59,565 bases of DNA from an uncultured Schlesneria sp. (lineage in GTDB: Bacteria > Planctomycetota > Planctomycetia > Planctomycetales > Planctomycetaceae): NCBI GenBank assembly GCA_903904835.1, contig CAIVEI010000115.1:1-59565 (forward strand). Reading direction: 5' to 3'. Below are positions 35,410 through 44,689 of the stretch, piece after piece. A program made the position numbers and the translations under genes. The notes under the pieces are model-generated. The model was not told the DNA's origin and searched no databases. It saw only the letters and a program-made list of their open reading frames with translations. How positions within the stretch are numbered: the stretch's first letter is position 1; every line of letters starts with the position of its first letter.

Positions 35410-36255
35410 ATGGCTAAAACGACCACCAGATTTCGCGAGTCCTCATCCGTATCCCAAACCCCGCTCGAGACTTATCTACGTGAAATCAACGAAACATCGT
35501 TGTTAACGGCGAACGAAGAGAAAGAGCTCGCACGACGGATCGAAGTAGGAGATTTAGGTGCTCGCGATCGCATGGTCCGCGCAAACTTGCGGCTTGTCGT
35601 CAATATCGCCCGGGCCTACGCCAATCGGGGATTGCCACTACAGGACCTGATCGAAGAAGGGAACCTCGGGTTGCTGCGAGCGGTTGAGGGGTTCGACCCT
35701 GACATGAACACCCGCTTCAGTACGTATGCCAGCTACTGGATCAAGCAGTCAATCAAGCGGGCATTGATCAACACGGGGAAGACGATTCGTATTCCCGCCT
35801 ATATGGTGGAATTACTGACCAAATGGCGACGAGCCACCGCCAAGCTGGACAATGAACTAGGCCGCGCACCGACTCAGGAAGAGGTTGCCAAGGAACTGGG
35901 ACTTCCTAAAAAGAAGTTGAGTATCGTAAAGACGGCGATCGACCTTTATATGTCGACGCCCCAGACGGATGATGATGACGGTGGCTGGCAGATGAGTGAA
36001 ATGGTCGCCGATCAGCGGACGAAGGGTCCTGAAGACGATTTGCTTGACGCAGACAATTTGAAGCACGTCTACCGAATCCTCGAAACGATGGACCCACGCG
36101 AGGCATCGATTCTGCGAATGCGATTCGGCCTTGATGATGCTGAACCGAAGACGCTGAAAGAAATCGGTGAACTGCTTGGGCTAACCCGAGAACGCGTCAG
36201 ACAGATCGAAAGCGACGCCTTGAAGCGAATCGCCAGAGAAATCCTGGGCGAATAG
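35410..36255 (+). CDS. RNA polymerase sigma factor, sigma70 family (group 1/2)
   Basis: 281 residues containing regions 1.2 to 4.2. TPLETYLREINETSLLTANEEKELA is region 1.2. NLRLVVNIARAYANRGLPLQDLIEEGNLGLLRAVEGFDP with TRFSTYASYWIKQSIKRALI is region 2. RAPTQEEVAKELGL is region 3. LKEIGELLGLTRERVRQIESDALKRI is the -35-binding helix-turn-helix. It lacks the long region 1.1 of the housekeeping RpoD, so it is an RpoD/RpoS-like short sigma factor. ATG 35410 gives MAKTTTRF and has only a weak ribosome-binding site. A strong GGAGG at 35360-35364 instead fits an overlapping out-of-frame start (see findings). It is convergent with the UbiD-family gene, 5 bp apart. Confidence 0.9.
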   Translation: MAKTTTRFRESSSVSQTPLETYLREINETSLLTANEEKELARRIEVGDLGARDRMVRANLRLVVNIARAYANRGLPLQDLIEEGNLGLLRAVEGFDPDMNTRFSTYASYWIKQSIKRALINTGKTIRIPAYMVELLTKWRRATAKLDNELGRAPTQEEVAKELGLPKKKLSIVKTAIDLYMSTPQTDDDDGGWQMSEMVADQRTKGPEDDLLDADNLKHVYRILETMDPREASILRMRFGLDDAEPKTLKEIGELLGLTRERVRQIESDALKRIAREILGE

Positions 36256-36260
36256 CGGTT

Positions 36261-38093
36261 TTAGAAGATCCCGTGTAATGGTCCACCCGGCGCGGCGAGT
36301 TGATCAACGCGCCGGGTCACGTTTGGATCCTCAATCAACGGTGGGGCGTGATGCGGTTTGATTCTCGCATCGATCACAAGCGGGCCGCGACAGCCCCAGT
36401 GCTTTTCATGGATAAACGAATCGATCCCGTCGATGTCCGCTGCCGGATTTGACCTGGTAAACGTGACCCAGATCCAGTTATTGAGAGTCCGGGACGTGAA
36501 CTCGCTGTCATCCACGATGACGATCAGGGGGAAGGATTCCAGGGATGCGGCTTGGCGGGTCATCTCGTCACAGAACTGAGAGATTTGTGGCCCGGCAGAT
36601 TTGATGCTGGTGGCTTCAACAACGAGGACGCCTGGTAATGCGATCTTTGGATTGCGGTAGCCAGCGGGTAACGAAAAGTCTGGCGGCAATTCGGTTCCGA
36701 GGTCTCTTCGCTTTGGGCCTGCTGCTGCAATGACGACCTTGGAGCCTTGGTTAAACCCGCTGCCGGAGTAATCGAGCGTATCGATCGTCGTCCGGGTCTG
36801 AAAATGCAGATCATTTCGCCAGTCGACTCGTTCCAGCACGTGTCGAAAGTAAGCGGTAATATCGTGGATATCGAGGTTTGGTTGATCTTCGTGGGCAACG
36901 ATGAATAAGTATTTCGCCAGCGACAACTGTCCTTGTCCAAGAATCGCGTTGGCAGTTGTCAGTAACTCTTGCGGGGTTCGTGTGCTTGCATAGGGGACGT
37001 AACGTTCACTGCCTATCGCCAACAGCAAAGGGTGAACTCCGGCGGCGTCAACAGCGTGAATCGCTTTGACGCCGGGCAACACCGTGGGAATGATCGGGCC
37101 GGTGATCTCATGGATGATCTCGCCAAACGACGTATCCTCTTGTGGCGGACGTCCCACGACCGTAAATGGCCAGATCGCTCCCGTTCGGTGATAGACATGG
37201 TCTACTTGAAGATACGGAAACTCGTGCTGCAAACTGTAATAGCCCAGGTGATCACCGAACGGTCCTTCTCGTTTCGTGAGTGACGGATCGATCGTTCCGG
37301 CAATGCAGAAATCGGCATCAGCGTAAATTGGCAATTCGCCATTTCGAGAAATCATTCGTACGGGGCGCCGACCAAGCGCCGCAGCGAACAGCAGTTCCGA
37401 CAACCCCTCAGGCAAGGGCATGACGGCGGCCAGTGTCATCGCCGGTGGACCACCGACGAAAATGTTAACAGGTAATTTCTTGCTGCTTCGAACGGCGGCA
37501 GCATGGTGAACCCCAATACTTCGGTGAATCTGGTAATGCAGCCCGACTTCGCGATTTGGTACGTAATCGTTCCCTGCAATCTGAATGCGGTACATACCCA
37601 GGTTTGAATTCTTGAAACCGGGTCGATCGGGGTCCTCGGAATAAACCTGAGGCAGTGTGATAAACGGCCCGCCGTCATTCGGCCAGCTTTTCAATTGTGG
37701 AAGCTGGTCGAGCGTCGTTTCGTTCTCGATCACCGGTCCGGAACGAACTCGTCTGGTCCACATCGACCACAGCGTGCCGGGAAGACTGCGATAACGCCAC
37801 GGTTTTTTCCCCAGTTGGCTGGGATCTATTTTCAGCTCGACCAGTTTTCGCACGTTTTCGAGCGAATCACGAAAAATGAATCGAGTTCTTTCCATCGTGC
37901 CAAAAAGATTGGACACCATCGGAAAGCGGCAGCCTTTGACCCGAGCAAACAAAAGAGCAGGGCCACCTGCCAGGTAGACTCGCCGCTGAATTTCAGCCGC
38001 CTCCAGAACTGGGTCAATCTCAGCATCAATTCGAACGAGATGCTTGTGTCGCTCAAGGTCAAGAACGGTTTCTTCGAGACTACGATAGCCCAT
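36261..38093 (-). CDS. UbiD-family decarboxylase
   Basis: A 610-residue member of the prenylated-FMN-dependent UbiD family. MGYRSLEETVLDLERHKHLVRI is typical at the start. YRIQIAGNDYVPNREVGLHYQIHRSIG and SLTKREGPFGDHLGYYS hold the Arg and Glu/Asp residues of the active site, and FTVVGRPPQEDTSFGEIIHEITGP follows. The length fits the long UbiD branch often found in futalosine-pathway menaquinone synthesis, as well as generic aromatic decarboxylases. No UbiX (flavin prenyltransferase) is in the window. The family is firm; the substrate is unknown. Confidence 0.9.
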   Translation of the reverse strand: MGYRSLEETVLDLERHKHLVRIDAEIDPVLEAAEIQRRVYLAGGPALLFARVKGCRFPMVSNLFGTMERTRFIFRDSLENVRKLVELKIDPSQLGKKPWRYRSLPGTLWSMWTRRVRSGPVIENETTLDQLPQLKSWPNDGGPFITLPQVYSEDPDRPGFKNSNLGMYRIQIAGNDYVPNREVGLHYQIHRSIGVHHAAAVRSSKKLPVNIFVGGPPAMTLAAVMPLPEGLSELLFAAALGRRPVRMISRNGELPIYADADFCIAGTIDPSLTKREGPFGDHLGYYSLQHEFPYLQVDHVYHRTGAIWPFTVVGRPPQEDTSFGEIIHEITGPIIPTVLPGVKAIHAVDAAGVHPLLLAIGSERYVPYASTRTPQELLTTANAILGQGQLSLAKYLFIVAHEDQPNLDIHDITAYFRHVLERVDWRNDLHFQTRTTIDTLDYSGSGFNQGSKVVIAAAGPKRRDLGTELPPDFSLPAGYRNPKIALPGVLVVEATSIKSAGPQISQFCDEMTRQAASLESFPLIVIVDDSEFTSRTLNNWIWVTFTRSNPAADIDGIDSFIHEKHWGCRGPLVIDARIKPHHAPPLIEDPNVTRRVDQLAAPGGPLHGIF

Positions 38094-38205
38094 AGATCAA
38101 TCAATGTATTTCAAGAGTATCCGACGAATGACATCTTCTGTTTGGATGATAGCCGAAGTGACCACAGACTTCGTGTGTCGATATTCGTAACTTTCTACCC
38201 TGAAA

Positions 38206-38240
38206 GAGCATCGCTTGACCGAAGACGGTCAAGCAATAAC
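38206..38240. repeat. REP-like palindrome
   Basis: GCTTGACCG (38213-38221) and CGGTCAAGC (38226-38234) form a perfect 9-bp stem with loop AAGA. The outer flanks AAGAGCATC match the REP-like copies at 6891 and 53991. It lies in the 204-bp gap between two minus-strand genes. Confidence 0.65.
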
Positions 38241-38297
38241 GCGTTGATTCTCGATGATGGTCAGGGGACTGGTCGGCTTCAGTCCCAAACGATCATC

Positions 38298-40790
38298 TCA
38301 ACTGATTCCTGACCGTTCTCGTTCGAAAGCCTTGTTAGTGTCGCGATGGTGATGGACATCCCTGGAGAGGGCGCGATCCAGCTTGGCCAATAAGAGTTGG
38401 ATCTCATTCTCTTCGTGAATCGTCAATTCCGATTCCCCGAAGCGAACTTTGTAGAACAGTCGTGAGATCTGTTCGGGAATATCGTTCTCTCCAACGACGT
38501 CGAGGTCCGAAGAATACTGACTCGCGACCATCTCGGCGAATTCCCTTTGGGTCTGGTTTGGCGAACGTTTGAGACCGTGCGATTTCATCATTCCAGTAAA
38601 TCGCTCGTAAAAATCGACAATTCGATGCTGTTTGCGGACTCGCCGATTACTCTGTTTGTCCAACCAGCGATTGATCCACGCGAGCAGCCATCGGGCGGAC
38701 CATGCAATCGCAGCCAACGTCAGCAGCGAGGAAAGGATAAATATCACTCCCCCGGGACTGAACCAGTAATTACGGTTCGTAAAAAGCTCAATCAACATCC
38801 GCAGGGCTGATTCAGGCTGCGTAAAGAGCTGACGCAAAAAGACCGCCAGATCAAAGGCCATTTTTCGTACGGGCTTATAGATCGACTGTTCCTGACGGTC
38901 GAGCGACATGTTGAGAATATTATCGGACCACAGTCCAGCGAACGCCGTTTGCATGTCAGTCCAGAGCGAAGTCTTTTTTGCCGCCATTCCTGCCACGCTC
39001 ATCAACCTCGCATTGACAGGTGTTGCGTCAAACGTCGTCCATCCGACTTTATCGACCCAGGCTTCAACCCAGACATGTGCGAAGCGCTGCTGGATCTCAA
39101 ACCAATCGTTTTTTTCTGGGTGAACGATCCCCCCTTTGTAACCACTGACCATGCGGGCGGGGATATTTTCCGCTCGCAGCATGAGAGCAAGAGCGGTCGC
39201 GAAATATTCGCAGTGACCTTCCTTTCGGTTGAACAGGAAGTCTTCAATCGGGTCAATCTTCGCATCCTGGATCGACTGGTCCAGCGTGTAACGATACTCG
39301 CCGGAATCTCTTAAATATTCTTCGATTGCCGTCGCGATTTCCATCCGAGTCAGCTCTCGTGCGACAGATTGTGCCTCGGCCTTCTGCCGTCGGGCGACTT
39401 CGTCGTTGACAATGCTGTGAGCCAGCTTTTGTAAACGTGTCACGTTGAGGGGAAGTTTTTTCGTCCGTTCTAAATACTCGCTTCGGGTATATGCTTCCCT
39501 TGTTCGTTCAGGAACTGGGTAAGAAAAATGGAGCGGTTGTTTTTGCGGCAGAACGGAACCGACGCTGTAAACCATGAGCCCTGTCTCTTTTTTCCGTTCA
39601 TTCTGAGTTGCAACTCCGGTTATTTCGTTGAGGTCCCCAATAATTTGCCGCTGAGCGTCGATGATCACCTGGGGAACGCCCAGGCAAAACAAAACTCCTG
39701 TGTCATTTGCGTCGCGACGAATATTTTGCTCGATGTCAGACCTCTCATCCGGGCGTTGAAAGGCCCGGTTGTAAAGGCCATTAAATGAATCGACACTCCA
39801 ACGTCCATTTTGATAATGTGTCAGTACCTCAGCGCGAAATAACGGTTCTGCCATCCCCAGTTGTTCTGCATACTCTTGAACAGAGACGGCCTTGCCCGTA
39901 TTAAGGTTTTTCAATTGAATCTCAAAGACTCGCTCCATGCTTTCAAGGATGCGCCCAAGTTCACCAAGACGTACTGATGCCAGTCCAGACTTTTTTGAGA
40001 TGGCATTCAGGACTTCGCGGTCTTCACTCAGGCTGACGGTCGACCCAACCCAGATCCTGGGAGTGAATGCAAAAAAAGCCGCGCTCACAAGAAGAGCGGA
40101 ACAGGTCGTCAACAGCACGCCAGTGACAAACCTTGCCGTAAGCCAACGAGTTCCATCCTCATGTTGAACGGCACCGCGGACCTCGCTTCGCAAACCCTTT
40201 TTCATAGACAAAGAAACGCCGCCGGCTTGAATCGGCGCCGATTCAGCCAGTCTGATCTTTTCTTCTTCTTCAAATTGTTGTTCCGCGCGCCACAGTGAAA
40301 AAATCGAAAGCGTCCAGACGGCGCCGAATGTGTAGGCCAACGCACAAAATCCGAACCAACCTTTTGTCGTTAAAACGGAAGCTAATGCAAGCTGAAGTAT
40401 TCCCAGTGCCATTAAAAACCAATAAAGCCTTACGGTTTTTCGTTGAAAGAGAACAATCCACGTCACGTACAGCAGCAAGTGCGTTCCTGCAAGCAGTTTT
40501 CCTTCGCGATTCTCGCTCAAAAACTCGACACCGGTAGCGATCAAAGCCGCGATTCCCAGGAAATTCGCGCTGAAAGAATTCAGACCGGCTCCGACGGTTC
40601 GATCCCGTCTCCAATGAATCTCTGTGAAAAGGTATCCGCAAACGACAACAGGGATGGAAAGGAAAGGTAAGGCAAACCCGAGTCGTCCGGTCTGGTAGGC
40701 CACTCCTTCGCTTTCCGCATAACCGAGAATCGCACCGACAAGCGCGGTCAATCCGTAGAGGCTCATCCTGAAGACGAATCCAAGATCCAT
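38298..40790 (-). CDS. TgpA-like membrane transglutaminase-domain protein
   Basis: 830 residues. The N-terminal 170 residues hold about six membrane spans, with another near 220. A large periplasmic part carries a transglutaminase-like domain. Its catalytic residues are all present: Cys near 526 in GHCEYFATALALMLR, His near 571 in FAHVWVEAW, and Asp near 587 in FDATP. A final membrane segment near 676-706 (VIFILSSLLTLAAIAWSARWLL) is followed by a cytoplasmic DUF4129-like tail. It lies 34 bp downstream of the DUF58 gene on the same strand, the usual TgpA partner. The MoxR-type ATPase normally found with them is absent here. Confidence 0.88.
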   Translation of the reverse strand: MDLGFVFRMSLYGLTALVGAILGYAESEGVAYQTGRLGFALPFLSIPVVVCGYLFTEIHWRRDRTVGAGLNSFSANFLGIAALIATGVEFLSENREGKLLAGTHLLLYVTWIVLFQRKTVRLYWFLMALGILQLALASVLTTKGWFGFCALAYTFGAVWTLSIFSLWRAEQQFEEEEKIRLAESAPIQAGGVSLSMKKGLRSEVRGAVQHEDGTRWLTARFVTGVLLTTCSALLVSAAFFAFTPRIWVGSTVSLSEDREVLNAISKKSGLASVRLGELGRILESMERVFEIQLKNLNTGKAVSVQEYAEQLGMAEPLFRAEVLTHYQNGRWSVDSFNGLYNRAFQRPDERSDIEQNIRRDANDTGVLFCLGVPQVIIDAQRQIIGDLNEITGVATQNERKKETGLMVYSVGSVLPQKQPLHFSYPVPERTREAYTRSEYLERTKKLPLNVTRLQKLAHSIVNDEVARRQKAEAQSVARELTRMEIATAIEEYLRDSGEYRYTLDQSIQDAKIDPIEDFLFNRKEGHCEYFATALALMLRAENIPARMVSGYKGGIVHPEKNDWFEIQQRFAHVWVEAWVDKVGWTTFDATPVNARLMSVAGMAAKKTSLWTDMQTAFAGLWSDNILNMSLDRQEQSIYKPVRKMAFDLAVFLRQLFTQPESALRMLIELFTNRNYWFSPGGVIFILSSLLTLAAIAWSARWLLAWINRWLDKQSNRRVRKQHRIVDFYERFTGMMKSHGLKRSPNQTQREFAEMVASQYSSDLDVVGENDIPEQISRLFYKVRFGESELTIHEENEIQLLLAKLDRALSRDVHHHRDTNKAFERERSGIS

Positions 40791-40824
40791 TAACGAGCAC
40801 TCCCTGCCAAAGATTCTCTACACA

Positions 40825-42231
40825 TCAGCTCATCCGCCGGGACTGTGAGTCTGTGTCATATGTTAACAGTTGATCGGGGGCGAACTCGCTCAGGTTTAAG
40901 ACGTCGACCCTGCTCGTTATTAAGTCTTGATACGGATAGGGAGGAGCCGAAGTCCGCGTCGTCACGAGCAAAACTTGCGTCATCGACGAGCTATGTTCCA
41001 GCGTCTTGCCTAAGAGCATGACAATATCTTTCGCCGGACCTGGTTCGAAAACGGCCAGCCCATCGAGCAGGGACTCAAGGCTGGTCGGTGTGCCGTGACC
41101 TTCCCAGTGAAACGTGCGATCCCCTGCTGCAGCCAGTGTCAAAAGTCCGTCACGGCATTCGCGACCTCGTTCTGCCAGCAGTGAAGCGACAAAACTGAGC
41201 GCCAATTCAGTCTGTTCACGAAAGCTGTTTGATGCAGAGGGAGGCCAGAAAAGATCCAGAACGATCGCCAGCATGTGTTCGCGATTCTGCTGGAACTCAC
41301 GCAGGATCAGTTCACCTCTTCGGGCTGTCGATCGCCAGTGAATTGCCCGCGGATTGTCACCCGATCGAAACTCGCGAAGCTGATGAAAATCATCATGGAA
41401 AACTCCGTGATGAGGTTGCATGCGCGTGACCAGTTCGGTTGCGTTAGCCAGCTTCTGTTTCCATGCTGGCGACACTTTACCAATTCGAGGGTAGATCAAG
41501 ATTTCTTCAGGTGCACGAAAGACCCGGCTTCGTTCAACCAGCCCCAGGGGAAATCGAGACGCGGCCCGCAAGGGACCGAATCGGTAACGGCCACGTTGAC
41601 TTAACCGCAACTGATACTGGCCCGATTGGGTTGTCCGCGGTGAAACTCGAGAAAAAAGGACGGTTGCCGAAAGCGACTCACGCGAATTCACGATTTCATC
41701 CCGAATCGACATCATCCAGATCGCAAATAGCGGACGACTATTGTGCAATGAAACATCAACCGAGAACAATTCGCCTTGCATCGCCCGCCGCAATGCCATC
41801 CGCTGAACCCGTGCGGCCTGCAACATCCCGAAGGTCATCCAGCCATTAATGACAAATGGCCCGGCCATCAGAGCGAAGACGAGAAACAGCGTGTTCTGCT
41901 TGGTCAGCATCGCTCCGGTAAAGAGGACGATGATGATGGCGAGATAAATCCAACCTTCCAGCGGGATCGACATACGGTGCTGGGTCACCATGACCCAGGC
42001 TGGAATCCTGAGCGGGGAACTCGAAATCGCACTGATGACCTGCATCAGGCCAGACAATCCCATCAGGATCACCAGGCCGCGGAAAAAGACGTGACCGGGT
42101 ACAGGCCAGTTTTTCGCAATTTGAGGGGCGCGAAAATAGACTGCCGTCAGCAGTAGCGCCCCAACGATCGTTAGAATACCTGCTAACGGATTTCGTTTTG
42201 AATATGTTGAGGAGAGCGTTGAGTCCGACAT
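40825..42231 (-). CDS. DUF58-domain protein
   Basis: 468 residues. Two pairs of N-terminal membrane helices (around GILTIVGALLLTAVYF, VFFRGLVILMGLSGLM, GWIYLAIIIVLFTGA and TLFLVFALMAGPFVI) come before the DUF58 domain. This contains YPRIGKV, the family hallmark REFRSGDNPRAIHWRSTARRGELILREF, and a von Willebrand A-like end (LAIVLDLFWPP). ATG 42231 is used; a TTG 21 bp upstream is in frame. It is paired with the TgpA-like gene downstream. A minus-strand terminator upstream shows it has its own promoter. Confidence 0.87.
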   Translation of the reverse strand: MSDSTLSSTYSKRNPLAGILTIVGALLLTAVYFRAPQIAKNWPVPGHVFFRGLVILMGLSGLMQVISAISSSPLRIPAWVMVTQHRMSIPLEGWIYLAIIIVLFTGAMLTKQNTLFLVFALMAGPFVINGWMTFGMLQAARVQRMALRRAMQGELFSVDVSLHNSRPLFAIWMMSIRDEIVNSRESLSATVLFSRVSPRTTQSGQYQLRLSQRGRYRFGPLRAASRFPLGLVERSRVFRAPEEILIYPRIGKVSPAWKQKLANATELVTRMQPHHGVFHDDFHQLREFRSGDNPRAIHWRSTARRGELILREFQQNREHMLAIVLDLFWPPSASNSFREQTELALSFVASLLAERGRECRDGLLTLAAAGDRTFHWEGHGTPTSLESLLDGLAVFEPGPAKDIVMLLGKTLEHSSSMTQVLLVTTRTSAPPYPYQDLITSRVDVLNLSEFAPDQLLTYDTDSQSRRMS

Positions 42232-42334
42232 TCGGTGTGAATCTGCCAGCAAAGAACTCGATTGTTGACGAGCGACGAAGTATTACAAGCGATTGCCGTG
42301 AGATCGTCCAGTGATTGGACTTGAATGTCAGCGT

Positions 42335-42376
42335 AAAAAAACATCGCGTGACGCACAATTCTGGCGGCACGCGATG
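42335..42376 (-). terminator. terminator of the DEAD-box helicase gene
   Basis: On the minus strand CATCGCGTG pairs with CACGCGATG (arms 42368-42376 and 42342-42350) and is followed by TTTTTTT (42341-42335). It isolates the helicase gene from the DUF58-TgpA pair. Confidence 0.75.
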
Positions 42377-42456
42377 AATTCGATCAGTGGCACCTGCGGA
42401 TTTCCGCAAGTCTCCGCACGATATTTGCGCAGGGTGGAAATTAAACCACCAGTAAA

Positions 42457-43788
42457 TCAGCGGCTACTGTAGTTGCGTCGGCGCGGTGGCCCGCCTGCAG
42501 CTCGGTTTCCCTGGAACGCACGTCGTTCGCCAGGCGGACCTTGCGGACGCCGAGGCGGCATGCCGTCGACCCCACCACCATCCATCGGGCGAGCCGGTCG
42601 ATGCTGTTCGCGGTCGTCAAAGTCATGAGTGATCGCTGTAGCAGGAGGTACAACCACCAGATTCGGAGTCTTCAGAATATTGATTGGCTGACGAATCGCT
42701 CGTTCAATGGCACGCAACTTCGAGCGTTCCGAAGGATCGCAAAACGTTAACGCGATTCCGGCAGCACCGGCACGACCCGTTCGACCGATACGATGGACGT
42801 ACGATTCAATTTCGACAGGCAGATCGTAATTGATGACGTGCGAAATGCCGTCGACATCGATCCCTCGTGCAGCAATATCTGTTGCAACAAGAACACGCAA
42901 TCTGTTCGTTTTAAAGTCCGAAAGAGCACGTTGGCGCTTCGATTGCGATTTGCCACCGTGAATTGTATCGGCTCGCACACCAGCCTGCATCAGGTGACGC
43001 AAGACCTTATCGGCACCGTGCTTTGTTCTCGTGAAGACCAGGGCACGGGTCAGTTCTGGCTGCGTCAGCAACGTCTGCAAAAGACGAGGCTTGTTCGAAT
43101 TCGGAATGATAAAGATCCCCTGTTCGACCGTTTCGGCCGCAGTTGCAACAGGAGTGATCTCGATCGTCACAGGATTTGTTAACAGTGTCGTCGACAGTTC
43201 ACGAATTTCACGCGGCATGGTTGCCGAGAAAAACAGTGTCTGCCGAACCTTGGGAACTCGCTCGGCGATGTGTCGAATATCGTGAATGAAGCCCATGTCC
43301 AGCATGCGATCGGCTTCATCGAGTACGAATGTTTCAACGTGGCTGAGGTCAACAAACCCTTGCCCCATCAGGTCACACAACCGTCCCGGGGTTGCCACGA
43401 CGATATCAATTCCGCGTTGCAACGCGCGAACCTGTGGAACCTGGCTGACACCACCAAAAATCAACGTGTGACGAATCTGCGTATGTTGACTGTACGCAAG
43501 AATGCAATCGGCAATCTGAATCGCCAATTCGCGCGTCGGTGCAAGTATTAACGCACGAATCGGTCGACGAACTTTGGCGGAAGGAACCCCCGCTTCCATC
43601 AGTCGATGAATAATCGGCAGTGCGAATGCCGCTGTTTTCCCAGTCCCTGTTTGAGCGCAACCGAACAGGTCGCGACCAGTTAAGGCATGGGGAATCGCTT
43701 GTGCTTGAATGGGGGTCGGGGTCTCGTAACCTTCCGATTTAATCGCATTCAATATGGGCTCACAAAGCCCGAGATCAGCAAAACTCAA
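42457..43788 (-). CDS. DEAD-box RNA helicase, RhlE-like
   Basis: A 443-residue ATP-dependent RNA helicase. In order it shows the Q motif (GYETPTPIQAQAIP), motif I AQTGTGKTAAF, PTRELAIQ, motif II VLDEADRMLDMGF, SATMPREIREL, ARGIDVDGISHVINYDLP and HRIGRTGRAG. The C-terminal 60 residues are basic, Gly/Pro/Arg-rich (PPRRPQGPPGERRAFQG), as in cold-shock-type helicases. I place the start at TTG 43788 (LSFADLGL) because GGAG lies 6 bp upstream on the minus strand. A longer frame to 43887 has a Cys-rich, unlikely N-terminus. Confidence 0.92.
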   Translation of the reverse strand: MSFADLGLCEPILNAIKSEGYETPTPIQAQAIPHALTGRDLFGCAQTGTGKTAAFALPIIHRLMEAGVPSAKVRRPIRALILAPTRELAIQIADCILAYSQHTQIRHTLIFGGVSQVPQVRALQRGIDIVVATPGRLCDLMGQGFVDLSHVETFVLDEADRMLDMGFIHDIRHIAERVPKVRQTLFFSATMPREIRELSTTLLTNPVTIEITPVATAAETVEQGIFIIPNSNKPRLLQTLLTQPELTRALVFTRTKHGADKVLRHLMQAGVRADTIHGGKSQSKRQRALSDFKTNRLRVLVATDIAARGIDVDGISHVINYDLPVEIESYVHRIGRTGRAGAAGIALTFCDPSERSKLRAIERAIRQPINILKTPNLVVVPPATAITHDFDDREQHRPARPMDGGGVDGMPPRRPQGPPGERRAFQGNRAAGGPPRRRNYSSR

Positions 43789-44689
43789 CGAAAACTCCAA
43801 GCTGGCCGTCGGAAGCAGATACAACGCAAGATGAACCGAGCGTGAGATATGGAATCGCTTCACGCAACATGAGTGACACATCGGCAACGGTAATGCCGAG
43901 GCTCTTCGACAAAGTTACACACACCGGTTGCGTAACTTCAGGAAAACACTCAATTTGCGATGAAACGACACCCGTCCCACGACCTTTATCTTGCCGTTGT
44001 TCTGGCATGAGGCCGCGTATTTAGGAACCCGTGAGTCAGGAGAATTCCGCCCGCGCTCAATTTGAGACACTGACGAAAATACCCGTCTTCCAACGCATTG
44101 CTCACGGGGTTCAGGACGAGATGTGCCGGACGCAAGCAGCGTCCACATTAAAACCCATCGCACCCTGAAAGGGTTTATCCGATGGCATCAATCATCCACT
44201 GGATAGATAGAGCCGAAGCTCGTGCGGCGAAGTATAACGGCATTACGGAAAGAGTATAGAGGAAAGTTGCGATTTCGCGGGAAATTCACAGAGTAAGCCG
44301 CTACAAGCGGCTCACCAGGAGCTTCCGCTCCGTGAACCCGAGAAACTTTGGTGATACTTCGAACGTCAAGTATCTCAAAAGGATATTGATGTACGAATTT
44401 AACGGATGAGAGAAATCGCATTAAACGGATTAGCGAAACCCCATTGCGAAAGCGGTTATCGCCAAACCACCGTCTTCAACCTGCGATTGCTCGTCGTACG
44501 CAAGAAAAAAGCGGCTTTGTCGTCCTCTTTTTCGAAGATATGACAACAAATTTACCCAAGATATGACAACAAAATTCATTTTTTCGTTCGACTTGCTGTC
44601 TCCACAAACACGCCTATGATCTAGAGGCGCGTTTCAGCCATATTAGGATGATCCTATCCTCGGGCGTGAACTTTTTGGAGTCGTTGAAA
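43789..44689. other. intergenic region with tandem direct repeat and small hairpins
   Basis: About 900 bp between divergent genes. It holds adjacent small palindromes (AGCCGCT-AGCGGCT at 44296-44312 and GGAGC-GCTCC at 44318-44331) and a 16-bp direct repeat before the nitroreductase gene. I see no convincing gene. Confidence 0.5.
44535..44573. promoter_or_regulatory. 16-bp tandem direct repeat upstream of the nitroreductase gene
   Basis: AAGATATGACAACAAA occurs at 44535-44550 and again at 44558-44573. The period is 23 bp, close to two helical turns. The repeats lie 117 bp before the nitroreductase start and look like a pair of regulator sites. The function is inferred. Confidence 0.5.
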
